A stretch of 64,000 nt of DNA from Arthrobacter gandavensis (GTDB lineage Bacteria > Actinomycetota > Actinomycetes > Actinomycetales > Micrococcaceae), in NCBI RefSeq assembly GCF_009192735.1, contig NZ_VTFU01000005.1:166186-230185 (forward strand), given 5' to 3'. Of this stretch, positions 44,072 to 53,265 are shown in pieces; position 1 is the first letter of the stretch; each line of letters starts with the position of its first letter. Both the position numbers and the translations under genes were made by a program. Under the pieces are notes generated by a model. It was not told the origin of the DNA and made no database searches. It worked only from the letters and a program-made list of their open reading frames with translations.

Positions 44072-45574
44072 ATGTCCTTTATCGAAAACGCGGTGGCCCA
44101 CTGGGCGGAACTGCAGCGGCTCCAAGCCACACCGGGCTGGAAACTCACCACCGCAAATCCGTGGGTGCTGGCCCTGTTCCGGGAGGCCTTCAGCCGCACC
44201 CGGCCGCGGATTCCGCTCGAGGAATTCCACAACATGACCGACGGGTTCCTGCGCCAGCTGCGGATCTCCGGAGTGAACCTGCGCGAGGACTGGACCGGCA
44301 AGAATTACGCCGATGACTGGGTGGCCCGCCGCTTCCTGGCCCGCCCCCGCGTCGAGGGCCGGTTCGTCTACGAACTCACCGAATCCTCGGTCCGCTACCT
44401 CTCCTACCTGGACGGCTTCACCAGCGACAAGACCAGCCTGAACTCCTCCCGGCTGGCAACACTGCTGGACCGGGTGGAGAACCTGGCGCACGAAACCAAT
44501 CCGGACCCCGCAGCACGGATCGCGGTGCTGAAAGAGGAAGTCGCCCGCCGCGAGGAGATGATCCGCGCGCTGGAATCCGGCGACGCCCCGGCCCCGGTGG
44601 ACGGGGAAACCGCCGTCGAGGCAGCACAGGACATCCTGGACCTCGCCGCAGCGCTGCCGGCCGACTTCAAGCGGATGCGCGACGGCTTGGAGAAGATGCT
44701 GCACGCCCTGCGCCAGGAAATGGTGGAATCCAACGCCGCCAAGGGCCTGACCATGGGTGAAATCCTCGAGGCGGACCGCAAGCTGCGCAACACCAGCGAA
44801 GGCCGCACCTACGAAGGCTTCACCGCCTTCCTGAACGACGCCGAACAGCAGGACCGCTTCCGCGCCGCCATCGCCGAGGTGCTCGAGCGGGACTTCGCCG
44901 AGGACATGAGCCCAGAAGACCGGCAGAGCCTGCACCGGCTGATCAGCGACATGCGCGGCCAGGCCACCGAAATCCACCGCATCTACGGCCGGCTCTCCGA
45001 ATCCATGCACACCTACGTCCAAAGCGACGAGTATCGCGAATCGGTCCAGCTGCGCCAGCTGATCCGCACCGCCGAAACCGTCATCCACAAGGCACCGCGC
45101 AGCAAGCGCCGCACCGCCGTCGTCCCGGGGCCTCAGCTGTACGGCGCGGCTTTCGAATCGCTGGGCATGGTGCACCTCTTTAACCCCGAAGACCATGCCC
45201 CGCCACCCAAGCTGCCGGCACCGCCGTCGTTCAGCGAAGCTGACATCCACCGCTCCGCGCGCACGCCCAAGGCCAACCGCCGGGCACTGCGCGACGCCGT
45301 CACCCGGGCCGCCGGAAAACGCGGCACCGCCACGGTGGGCGAGATCTTCGCCGAACTCGCCCCCGAAGACCGGCACCTGAACAGCATCCGCGCTCTGCTC
45401 TCGGCGGCGCTGGAAGCTGGCTCCGCTGACTTCTCCCCCGGCTCCCGCGGCGGCAGCACCCCCGCCGGACTGGCCGCACAACCCGAATCCGTCACCTTCA
45501 CCCAGATCGACGGCAGCGAGCGCACCGCGCTGCTGCCCGCCGTCGCCGTCGCGAAAGCCCCCACCCATGAGTGA
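44072..45574 (+). CDS. jetA: Wadjet JetA (DUF3375, MukF/kleisin-like)
   Basis: A 500-aa DUF3375 protein, the kleisin-like MksF subunit of a Wadjet/MksBEF complex. It has the N-terminal winged-helix (LFREAFSRTRPRIPLEEFHNM), the family stretch YADDWVARRFLARPRVEGRFVYELT (about residues 72-95), then a long helical part and a C-terminal winged helix near residues 400-460. The length fits the family. It is the first gene of the operon and its stop overlaps the start of jetB by 8 nt. JetA bridges the two JetC heads. Confidence 0.88.
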   Translation: MSFIENAVAHWAELQRLQATPGWKLTTANPWVLALFREAFSRTRPRIPLEEFHNMTDGFLRQLRISGVNLREDWTGKNYADDWVARRFLARPRVEGRFVYELTESSVRYLSYLDGFTSDKTSLNSSRLATLLDRVENLAHETNPDPAARIAVLKEEVARREEMIRALESGDAPAPVDGETAVEAAQDILDLAAALPADFKRMRDGLEKMLHALRQEMVESNAAKGLTMGEILEADRKLRNTSEGRTYEGFTAFLNDAEQQDRFRAAIAEVLERDFAEDMSPEDRQSLHRLISDMRGQATEIHRIYGRLSESMHTYVQSDEYRESVQLRQLIRTAETVIHKAPRSKRRTAVVPGPQLYGAAFESLGMVHLFNPEDHAPPPKLPAPPSFSEADIHRSARTPKANRRALRDAVTRAAGKRGTATVGEIFAELAPEDRHLNSIRALLSAALEAGSADFSPGSRGGSTPAGLAAQPESVTFTQIDGSERTALLPAVAVAKAPTHE

Positions 45575-46364
45575 AACCAGCCTCGATCCGACCAGCACCG
45601 CCGGCACTGCCAACCCGGCCGATGACGATCCCTACGCGGACGATTACGCAACAGCCCCCGCGGAACGGAACGTCCTGGTCGACGGACCCGAACTGTTCCC
45701 CGGCGACACCGGAACCCTGCCACTGAAACTGCGCCAGGCCCTGATCCGGCTGCTGCGCGGCCCGTACCTGGATGCCACGAGCTCGGACAATGTCTACAAC
45801 ACCGTGGTGGACAACCAAGCCGAACTGCGCACCCGGCTCAGCGAACTGTTCCTGACCCTGGTCATAGACGAGGACCGCAAGGTTGCCCTGCTGCGCCCCG
45901 TGGACATGCCCGAACCGCACACCGCGGTGCTGCAGCGCCAGCGCGAAATGACCCGCGAGGAAACCCTGCTGCTGCTGCGCATGCGCCTGCTGCTGGACCG
46001 GCACGCCGGCACCGGCAACGACGCCGTGATTGCGCGCAGCGACATCCTGGAAATCATCGAGGGCTACGTCGATCCGGGCCAGCGCGACGCCAAGTCCGTC
46101 GAGGACGTGGCCGACGCCGCCATCCGCAAGCTCGTGCAGGAACGCCGGCTGCTGCTGCCCACCGAGGTGGAGAACGTGTGGGTCATTTCCGGCGCCCTGC
46201 CGCTGGCACTGCCCTACGAACACATCGGTGACATTGTCACCTTCATGCAGGCCCTGACGGAGGCCTCCGGCGAACTGCCCGACCCGGCACTTCCCGAACC
46301 GGCACCGGCCGAACCCACACTGCCCGAACAGGCCACAGCCAACGACGGCGAGGACATCGCGTGA
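45567..46364 (+). CDS. jetB: Wadjet JetB (DUF4194, MukE-like)
   Basis: A 265-aa DUF4194 protein, the MksE/kite-like subunit that binds the kleisin. The core is LKLRQALIRLLRGPYLDATSSDNVYN (about residues 53-78), followed by EETLLLLRMRLLLDRH and DEDRKVALLRPVD. The N-terminal 45 residues and the C-terminal 25 residues (Pro/Glu/Ala) are disordered-looking extensions. It overlaps jetA by 8 nt and jetC by 4 nt, so the three are made in a fixed ratio. Confidence 0.85.
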   Translation: MSETSLDPTSTAGTANPADDDPYADDYATAPAERNVLVDGPELFPGDTGTLPLKLRQALIRLLRGPYLDATSSDNVYNTVVDNQAELRTRLSELFLTLVIDEDRKVALLRPVDMPEPHTAVLQRQREMTREETLLLLRMRLLLDRHAGTGNDAVIARSDILEIIEGYVDPGQRDAKSVEDVADAAIRKLVQERRLLLPTEVENVWVISGALPLALPYEHIGDIVTFMQALTEASGELPDPALPEPAPAEPTLPEQATANDGEDIA

Positions 46365-49300
46365 GCATCGAAACCACCCTTCCCATGGGCGACCTGATCA
46401 ACCCCGGCCAGAACCGGCTCTCCTCCGTGCAGATCGTGAACTGGGGAACGTTCGACGGCGCGCACACCATCTACGTGGACCGCGCCGGCACCCTGCTCAC
46501 CGGTGACTCCGGCGTGGGCAAGTCCACCATCTTCGACGCGATGCTCCAGGTCATGGACGCCCGGCCGAAAATGAACGAAGCCGCACAGAACAACGGCGGA
46601 TCCCTGGCCGAGGAAAAGCGCACCGCGTTCTCCTACATGCGCGGCCGCCTGGGCACCCAGGGCTCCGGCAACGGCAATGGCAACGGCACCGGGCCCGACG
46701 ACGTCGGCACGGCCGGCGCTGACGGCACCGCCTACCAGCGCCCCGGCGCCACCTGGTCCGCCGTCTGCCTGACCTTTGACAACGGACTCGGGCAGATCAC
46801 CTCGCTCTCCGTCCTCATGGACCTGCCCGCCAACGGCACCGAGCACCATGTGGGCCGCTTCTACGCGGTGCACAACCGGCCGCTGGACATCCGCACCCTG
46901 GAAACCGAAATGCGCGGCCGCTTCACCAAGGGCAGCCTGGAAGCGCTGCTGCCCGGCGCCGCCATCTTCGATTCGCACAAGATGTTCGCCGAACGCTTCC
47001 GCACCGCCCTGGGTGTGGAGGACGAGAAGGCCTTCGGGCTGCTGCGCATTCTGCAGACCGGCAAGGGCCTGGGCGGAACGGTCAACGACTTCTTCCGCAC
47101 CAACGTGCTGGACACCCCCAAGACCCTGGCCGCCGCCGATGAAGCGGTGGAGGACTTCAGCCACCTGCGCAGCATCCGCCGGCAGCTTGAACGAGCCCGC
47201 CAGCAGCGCGACCACCTCGCCGACGTCCCGGAGCTGCACGCCCTGTTCCAAAAGACGGACACCGCGCTGCGGCACAACCGCGCCCTCACCAAGGACGGCC
47301 TGCCCGCCTACCGGCAGCGCCTGACCCTGGCCAGCCATGAGCGCGACGTCGCCCGGCTCACCGCGCAGGAGGAAACCGGCGCCCGCGAACTGGCCGCCGC
47401 GGAAGCCCGGCGGAACGAGCTGAAGAAGAAGCTGAACGCCCTCACCGCCCGGTACAGCGAAGAGGGCGGCGGCACCATCGCCACGCTCGAACGCGAGCTG
47501 GCGGCCGCCGTCGTGCAGCTGAACTCGCGCGTGGCGCTGGAGGAAACCGCCCGCGGTGAACTGGCCGCCGCCGGCATCGAGGTGGACTTCTCCCCCGCCG
47601 GCCTGGTCACCGCCCGCAGCCGCGCCGCCGAGCTGGTGAAGTCCCTGACTCTGGAGGTGGAGGCAGCCCGCGAGCGCAGTTCCGATGCGCACGGGCAGGC
47701 CTGGCAGCTCAAGGGGCAGATCGCCAAGCTGGAAAACGACATTGGCTCGTTCCGCCGCCGCACCTCCAATATCCGGCAGGAATCCCTGGACCAGCGCGCG
47801 AAGATCTGCGCCGCCACCGGTCTGGATGAGGCGGATCTGCCGTTCGCCGCCGAGCTGATCGATCTGGAGCCGGAGCAGCAGCAGTGGCGTCCGGCCGCCG
47901 AGCGCACGCTGCGCTCCCTCGCCACCGCACTGCTGGTGCCCGGCGAGCACATGCGCGCCGTCACCCGCTACCTCTCCGAGACCAACCTCAACGGGTTCCT
48001 GCGCTGCATCGACGTCAGCGTTCCCGTGGAGGGACCGTCCGAGCCCGGACCCCGGGACCTGATCACCAAACTGGTGACCCAGGACTCCGAAATGGGCCGC
48101 TGGGTGGCCCGCAAGATCACCGCGCACTACGACTTTGTCTGCGTGGAGGATCCGGACGAACTCGCCGGGCTGTCCCGCGGCGTGAGCCTGGGCGGCGCGG
48201 TCAAGCGCAACTCCTCCACCACTGAGAAGGATGACCGGCACGCCAAGGCCTCGGACAACGTCCTGGGCTTTGACAACAAGGACACCGTGGCCGCGCTCGG
48301 CAACGAACTGCTGGCCCTGCGGGACCGGTTCACCGAAGCCGACACCCGCTCCCAGGCCCAGGCGCAGACCCAGGCCGAGCTGGTCAGCCGGCTCGCCGCC
48401 GTCCGCCGCGTCGCCGCCGACACCCGCACCTTCGAGGAACTCTCCGCCTCCGCACAGCGCGACGCCGTGGCTGCCGCCACCGATGCGCTCGATTCCGCCC
48501 GGGACGCCAACACGGACCTGGACCAGATCCGCTTCGAGCTGGACACCGCGGAGCTGGACCACACCGCCGCGATCGAAAAGATCGGCGTGCTCAAGGGAGA
48601 TCTGGCCCGCACCCGGGAACAGCTGGCCGCCGCCACCGCACGCCGGGACACCCTGGCCGCCAAGGCCCTCGGCGCCCTGGACGCCGGACTGCAGGAGGCG
48701 CTGGAGGAACTCTTCGCCCCCTTCGGCGAGATCACCGACGTCGTACGCCTGCAGGAAGCCGCCTCCGAAGTGGAGCGGACCCTGATCACCGAGGGCGCCC
48801 GGCTGGAAAAGACACTGCTGGAAACGAAGAACCGGCTCGAGCGGACCTTCGAGACCTTTACTGACAAGTGGGGCTCGGACTTCGGCACCTCGGTGGACGC
48901 CGCCGGCGCCTACGCGGAGCGGTTCGAGAGCATCGTCTCCGAAGGCCTGCCGCAGCACGAAACCGAGTTCCGCGAATACTTCAACAACCGCACCTACGAG
49001 CGGTTCAGTGACCTGCTCGCCCTGCTCGATGAGGAACGGCGCAGCATTTCCTCGCGCCTGCTGCCGCTGAATTCGGTGCTGCAGCGGGTGGAATACCACG
49101 TGGACAGCCACCTGGAGATCGAGGTCAAAACCACGGTTCCCGACGCCGCGCACAAGTTCCGCACCGAACTGAAAAACGCGCTGCCGATGATGGGGATGCG
49201 GCAGAACAAGGCTGACATGGACGCCCGGTACACCGCACTCGAGAACCTGGTGGACCGGCTGAAGGATCCGGAGGAACGGCGCTGGCGGGCCGAGGTCCTG

Positions 49301-49726
49301 GATGTGCGCTCCCACGTGACCATCACCTGCACGCACCGCCTCGCCAACGGCCAGGCCTACACCAACCTGCAGGCCTCGCTGATGTCCGGCGGCGAGGGCC
49401 AGCGGTTCACCGCGTTCATCATGGCCTCCGCGCTGGCCTACCAGCTGGGCATCGTGAGCCAGGGCTTCAGCACCTACGGCACGGTGATGATGGATGAGGC
49501 GTTTGTGAAGTCGTCGCTGTCCTTCGCGGAGGCATCGATCAACGCGCTGCACGAGTTCGGCTTCCAGCTGCTGCTCGCCGCCCCTGAGGACAAGGTGGAC
49601 CTGTCCCGCTTCCTGGGCTCGGTCACCGAGATCCTGCGCGACGACGCCGCCAACCGCTCCGGTGTGCTGGAACGGGAGATGCGGCGCGGCTCCGGCTCGG
49701 TGCCGGTGAACATCCTGCTGCGGTAG
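46361..49726 (+). CDS. jetC: Wadjet JetC (SMC/MukB-like ATPase)
   Basis: A 1121-aa SMC-like ATPase. Walker A is GDSGVGKST (residues 48-56), the ABC signature MSGGEGQ is at 1008-1014, and Walker B is VMMDEA with D1045-E1046, so ATP hydrolysis looks intact. Two long Ala/Glu/Arg coiled-coil stretches (about 275-460 and 640-830) flank a hinge-like middle. A Gly/Asn linker (GSGNGNGNGTG) lies near residue 107. With JetA and JetB it would form a loop-extruding complex. The jetD nuclease gene usually found next is absent; a hairpin and an opposite-strand gene follow. Confidence 0.92.
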   Translation: MSIETTLPMGDLINPGQNRLSSVQIVNWGTFDGAHTIYVDRAGTLLTGDSGVGKSTIFDAMLQVMDARPKMNEAAQNNGGSLAEEKRTAFSYMRGRLGTQGSGNGNGNGTGPDDVGTAGADGTAYQRPGATWSAVCLTFDNGLGQITSLSVLMDLPANGTEHHVGRFYAVHNRPLDIRTLETEMRGRFTKGSLEALLPGAAIFDSHKMFAERFRTALGVEDEKAFGLLRILQTGKGLGGTVNDFFRTNVLDTPKTLAAADEAVEDFSHLRSIRRQLERARQQRDHLADVPELHALFQKTDTALRHNRALTKDGLPAYRQRLTLASHERDVARLTAQEETGARELAAAEARRNELKKKLNALTARYSEEGGGTIATLERELAAAVVQLNSRVALEETARGELAAAGIEVDFSPAGLVTARSRAAELVKSLTLEVEAARERSSDAHGQAWQLKGQIAKLENDIGSFRRRTSNIRQESLDQRAKICAATGLDEADLPFAAELIDLEPEQQQWRPAAERTLRSLATALLVPGEHMRAVTRYLSETNLNGFLRCIDVSVPVEGPSEPGPRDLITKLVTQDSEMGRWVARKITAHYDFVCVEDPDELAGLSRGVSLGGAVKRNSSTTEKDDRHAKASDNVLGFDNKDTVAALGNELLALRDRFTEADTRSQAQAQTQAELVSRLAAVRRVAADTRTFEELSASAQRDAVAAATDALDSARDANTDLDQIRFELDTAELDHTAAIEKIGVLKGDLARTREQLAAATARRDTLAAKALGALDAGLQEALEELFAPFGEITDVVRLQEAASEVERTLITEGARLEKTLLETKNRLERTFETFTDKWGSDFGTSVDAAGAYAERFESIVSEGLPQHETEFREYFNNRTYERFSDLLALLDEERRSISSRLLPLNSVLQRVEYHVDSHLEIEVKTTVPDAAHKFRTELKNALPMMGMRQNKADMDARYTALENLVDRLKDPEERRWRAEVLDVRSHVTITCTHRLANGQAYTNLQASLMSGGEGQRFTAFIMASALAYQLGIVSQGFSTYGTVMMDEAFVKSSLSFAEASINALHEFGFQLLLAAPEDKVDLSRFLGSVTEILRDDAANRSGVLEREMRRGSGSVPVNILLR

Positions 49727-49730
49727 GCAG

Positions 49731-49785
49731 AGGCCGACGACGGCGGGTGACGACGGCGGGCCGCTGCCGCCGTCGTCGTCGGCCT
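49731..49785. terminator. Hairpin after jetC
   Basis: AGGCCGACGACGGCGG (49731-49746) pairs with 49767-49785, leaving one 3-nt bulge. It lies just 4 bp past the jetC stop, so the operon ends here. Confidence 0.7.
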
Positions 49786-49799
49786 GCGTCGAGACCCGA

Positions 49800-50671
49800 C
49801 TACCCGCCGATTTGGTCCAGCTCGGCGAGGTCTTCGGCGGACAGCACCAGGGCGGCGCCGGCAACGTTTTCGCGCAGGTGCTCAGCTGAGGAGGTACCCG
49901 AAATCAGCAGGATATTCGGGGAACGCTGCAGCAGCCAGGCCAGGGCCACGGCCGTGGGCGTGGAGTCCCGGCGGGTGGCCACGGCCAGGAGAGCTTCGGA
50001 CTGCAGCGGGGTGAAGCCGCCCAGCGGGAAGAACGGGACGTAGGCGATCCCGTCCCGCGCCAGGGCGTCGATCAGTGCGTCATCAGAGCGGAACGCGAGG
50101 TTGTACATGTTCTGCACGGCAACGATTGGTGCGATGGCCCGCGCCTCCGCCACCTGCTCCGGCAGCACGTTGCTCAGGCCCAGATGCCGGATCATCCCCT
50201 GCTCCTGCAGCTCGACGAGCGTTTCGAAGGCCTCTGCGAGGGACTCCGCCACGGGCCCACTGCTGTCGCCCATCCGCAGGTTCACGGCGTCGAGCACCGG
50301 CAACCCGAGTGTTTCAAGGTTCTCCTCCACGGCTCGGCGCAGCTGCTCCGGCGTGCGCGCCGGCGGCCAGCCGCCCTGCCCGTCGCGGACGGCCCCGCCT
50401 TGGTCACGATGTGCAGTGCTTCGGGGTAGGGGTGCAGCGCCTCGCGGATGAGCTGATTGGTGATGCGGGGTCCGTAGGCCTCGGCGGTGTCGATGTGGGT
50501 GATGCCCAGCTCCACCGCCGTGCGGAGGACGGCCAGGGCGCCGTCGACGTCGGCGGGCGGGCCCATGACTCCGGGACCGGCCAGCTGCATGGCACCGTAG
50601 CCGAACCGGGATACGTTGAGGTCGCCGAGGGTCCAGGTTCCGCCCGGGAGGGAGGTTGTCAAAGAGTTCAT
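49800..50671 (-). pseudogene. Aldo/keto reductase, frameshifted
   Basis: An AKR-family reductase. The 5' frame (ATG 50671) has FGYGAMQLAGPG, the Asp and catalytic Tyr of HIDTAEAYGP, and Lys in HIVTKAG. The second frame continues with ENLETLGLPVLDAVNLRMG, HLGLSNVLPEQV, the NADP-binding region and LISGTSSAEHLRENV. One base is missing in a G4 run (plus-strand C run 50393-50396); adding it gives AGAVRDGQGG and a 290-aa intact enzyme. Either a real mutation or a homopolymer error is possible. It is divergent from an HxlR regulator, which probably controls it. Confidence 0.85.
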
Positions 50672-50746
50672 TTGCTGCCTTGTCTTCGTGAAATGCCGGA
50701 GAGTTCGGGTGGTGCTCCGAGGAGCGTTACTCCACTATGGTTGGGT

Positions 50747-50765
50747 TACTTCCCATGGGGAAGTA
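50747..50765. promoter_or_regulatory. Palindrome between AKR and HxlR genes
   Basis: TACTTCCC (50747-50754), ATG, GGGAAGTA (50758-50765), perfect 8-bp arms. A second imperfect repeat, AGGCAC/GTGCCT, follows at once. It lies in the middle of the divergent gap and is a candidate HxlR operator. Confidence 0.6.
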
Positions 50766-50823
50766 GGCACCTGTAAGTGCCTTAGTCACCCCGACAGCCA
50801 CCCCCGACAGATCTGGAGATGCC

Positions 50824-51249
50824 ATGGCCACCCTCACGGCAGCGGAGAAACGTGCTCGGGAGAAGAACGCCTACAACGCCTTCTTGGCGGCATGTCCCAG
50901 CCGAAAATTGCTGAACCGGATCTCCGACAAATGGGTCACGCTGGTGATCGCCGCGCTGGGGAGCGGGCCGGATTGCTCCGGGGAGCCGCGGCCGATGCGT
51001 TTTTCCGAACTGTCCCGCGTCCTCTCCGGCGTGAGCCAGAAAATGCTCACGCAAACCCTGCGCTCCCTGGAACAGGACGGCCTCATCACCCGGACCGCCA
51101 CCGCAACGGTGCCCGTGACCGTGTCCTACGAGCTCACTGATCTGGGGATGTCCCTGCACGAACTGGTGCGCAGCATCAAGTCCTGGGCCGAACTGCACAT
51201 GGACGACGTCCTCGCCCAGCGTGCCGCGCACGACACCGGCACGAAGTAA
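50824..51249 (+). CDS. HxlR-family transcriptional regulator
   Basis: A 141-aa winged-helix regulator. The HxlR core is LLNRISDKWVTLVIAAL, RFSELSRVLSGVSQKMLTQTLRSLEQDGLITRT and the wing VPVTVSYELTDLGMSL. HxlR proteins often sense electrophiles or aldehydes and control a divergent oxidoreductase, which matches the AKR gene next door. A Cys near residue 24 (AACPSRKLL) could be redox-sensitive. ATG 50824 is the only start. Confidence 0.88.
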   Translation: MATLTAAEKRAREKNAYNAFLAACPSRKLLNRISDKWVTLVIAALGSGPDCSGEPRPMRFSELSRVLSGVSQKMLTQTLRSLEQDGLITRTATATVPVTVSYELTDLGMSLHELVRSIKSWAELHMDDVLAQRAAHDTGTK

Positions 51250-51323
51250 TCCGGCCGTGGCTGCCGCTCCGTCCACGACCTGATCTGCGGCATCGCCGGC
51301 CGGTAGCCGTAACCGGCATCTGG

Positions 51324-52244
51324 ATGGAGACTGGTGGAGTGCTAAAAATCCTTGAGACCTGGCGCCGGCAGCTGATCGGCACCTTCAGCAACAACGCCAC
51401 CGAGATCCCGCAGTGGGAACTGGAACTGGCGAAGGGCGACGACACCGGCTACTTCGGCACGGATTCGGCAGTATGGGCGGTGCACGGATCCATGACGCCC
51501 ATCATCGCCGGCATCCGCGCCCTGCTGCTGCAGGCGCTGCACCCCGGCGCCATGGCCGGCGTGCACGACTTCTCCGACTACAAGGAGGATCCGCTGGGCC
51601 GGCTCGCGGGCACCATCCGCTGGATCTTCACGGTCACCTACGGGGACACCAAGGCGGCACGCTCCGGATCCGAGTGGGTCCTGCGCCTGCACGAACGTGT
51701 GCACGGCACCTACGAGGACGCCGCCGGCGTCGAACGCCCCTACTCGGCGAATGATCCGGAGATTGCCCGCTGGGTGCATCTGGCGTTCGCCGATGCGTTC
51801 CTCAGCTCGCACCAGCGCTTCGGCGGCCCGATTCCGGGCGGGCCGGACGCCTACGTCTCCGAGTGGGCGGTGGCCGGGGAACTGATGCGGATCGATAATC
51901 CGCCGCGGTCCGAGGCAGAACTGCGGGAGCAGATGGCAGCATACGACGGCGAGCTGCGGCACAGTGCCTACGTTCAGGAGGCGCTGGGGTTCCTGCGCCG
52001 GCCGCCGCTGCCGCGCTCCCAGCTAATGGGATACCGGGTGCTTTTTGCCGGCGCCGTCGCGTCGCTGGAGCCGCGGCATCGGGAACTGCTGGGGCTGCGG
52101 GAGCCCCGGCTGGGTCCGTTCCGGATCCCCATGCGGCTGCCGGTCAAAGCCGTACTGGGCGTGATCCGGCTCGGCCTCGGGCCCATGGGCCCCAGCGAGC
52201 GGTCCGCCCGCGAGCGCATTGCCCGGCTGGAAGGCTCGCGGTAG
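51324..52244 (+). CDS. MpaB/DUF2236-family oxygenase-like protein
   Basis: A 306-aa member of the DUF2236 family that includes MpaB and latex-clearing protein (Lcp), haem b oxygenases. The conserved region reads LLLQALHPGAMAGVHDFSDY with H73 and H81 as candidate haem ligands; WVHLAFADAFLSSHQRFGG and DAYVSEW follow. ATG 51324 may not be the true start; the family similarity begins near residue 12. No secretion signal is present. The substrate is unknown. Confidence 0.85.
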   Translation: METGGVLKILETWRRQLIGTFSNNATEIPQWELELAKGDDTGYFGTDSAVWAVHGSMTPIIAGIRALLLQALHPGAMAGVHDFSDYKEDPLGRLAGTIRWIFTVTYGDTKAARSGSEWVLRLHERVHGTYEDAAGVERPYSANDPEIARWVHLAFADAFLSSHQRFGGPIPGGPDAYVSEWAVAGELMRIDNPPRSEAELREQMAAYDGELRHSAYVQEALGFLRRPPLPRSQLMGYRVLFAGAVASLEPRHRELLGLREPRLGPFRIPMRLPVKAVLGVIRLGLGPMGPSERSARERIARLEGSR

Positions 52245-52301
52245 GCACCACCGGCGGCCGCCGTCGTCACCGCCGCTGTCGTCGAGTCTGGGTGAGCTCA
52301 G

Positions 52302-53195
52302 CTAGGGCTTGGCCGCTGCCACGGCAACCAGCTCGGCAGCCACCCCGGTCAGGCGGCGGGGCCCGGACCAGACTGCCGTCAGCGGCCGGCTGATGCCCTG
52401 GCCTTCGAAGGGAACCTGCAGCAGCTGGCCGTCGGCCAACTGGTTCCGCACAGCCAGTTCGCTCAGTGCCGCGGGGCCAGCACCGGCCATGACGGCAACG
52501 CGGACCGCTGCATTGCTGCCCAACACCTGCGCCGGCGGCACGACGTCGTACCCGGACAGCAGCTCCTGCAGCGCTTCCCGCGTTCCCGAACCGGTTTCCC
52601 GCACCACCAGCGGGGTGGCCGCCAGCTCCGGCAGGGAAATCCGGGCGGTCCGCTCCGCCCATGGATGCGTGGGGGCAACCACCACCACCAGCTCATCCTC
52701 CCGGACCACTTGGGCATTGAGTCGGACCGGAACGTTGGGCGTCTCCACGAATCCCAGTTGCAGCGTTCCGCGCTGCACCTCCTGAATCACCTGCCAAGAA
52801 TTTTCCACCTGCACCTCAACCCGGGCCTGCGGCAGCCGCCGGTTCAGTTCCGCCAGCCACACTGGCAGCAGCGTGTCAGCAATCGTGTTGCTGGCACCAA
52901 CCCGCAGTTCCATGGTGTCGCCCTCGCCGGAGCGCACCAGCTCGTTGAAATGCCGGGCGGCATCCAGCAACTCCCGAGCCTGGTCCGCCAGCAGCAGCCC
53001 GCGCGCCGTGGGGGCGGCACCGCGGGGGCTGCGTTCCAGCAGAGCGGTCTGCAGGCTGGTCTCCAGATCGGCAATCGCCCGGCTGGCATTGGACTGCGCC
53101 ATGCCCACTTTGCGTGCTCCCGCACCGACACCGCCCTCATCCACCACCGCGACGAAGAGCTCCAGTATCTGGAGGTTCGGCCATTTCTCACTCAT
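52302..53195 (-). CDS. LysR-type regulator next to a YeiH exporter gene
   Basis: A 297-aa LysR regulator. The HTH is GARKVGMAQSNASRAIADLETSL (about residues 27-49) and the effector domain has GASNTIADTLLPVWLAELNRRLP, then LPELAATPLVVRETGSGTR. ATG 53195 is preferred; the long upstream frame is a shadow. It is divergent from the YeiH-type gene at 53266 (70-bp gap), the YeiE-YeiH pairing known in other bacteria, where the regulator responds to sulfite or related anions. Confidence 0.88.
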   Translation of the reverse strand: MSEKWPNLQILELFVAVVDEGGVGAGARKVGMAQSNASRAIADLETSLQTALLERSPRGAAPTARGLLLADQARELLDAARHFNELVRSGEGDTMELRVGASNTIADTLLPVWLAELNRRLPQARVEVQVENSWQVIQEVQRGTLQLGFVETPNVPVRLNAQVVREDELVVVVAPTHPWAERTARISLPELAATPLVVRETGSGTREALQELLSGYDVVPPAQVLGSNAAVRVAVMAGAGPAALSELAVRNQLADGQLLQVPFEGQGISRPLTAVWSGPRRLTGVAAELVAVAAAKP

Positions 53196-53265
53196 ATCAG
53201 AACCATATAGGTCCATGCCAAAATGGCGGCTACCGACCCTAACCTGCCGGTGAAAACATTGAAAT

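Noticed and set aside
44039..45613. 524-aa open frame opposite jetA
   Set aside because: A mirror frame caused by GC-rich codon bias; the plus strand has clear DUF3375 similarity and overlaps correctly with jetB.
49727..49800. Possible jetD remnant after jetC
   Set aside because: Only a hairpin and the end of the AKR gene fit in this space; no DUF2220-like text is seen in any frame.
46214..49864. 1216-aa open frame opposite jetC
   Set aside because: Low-complexity Gly/Val/Gln-rich text without domains; the plus strand has Walker A, signature and Walker B.
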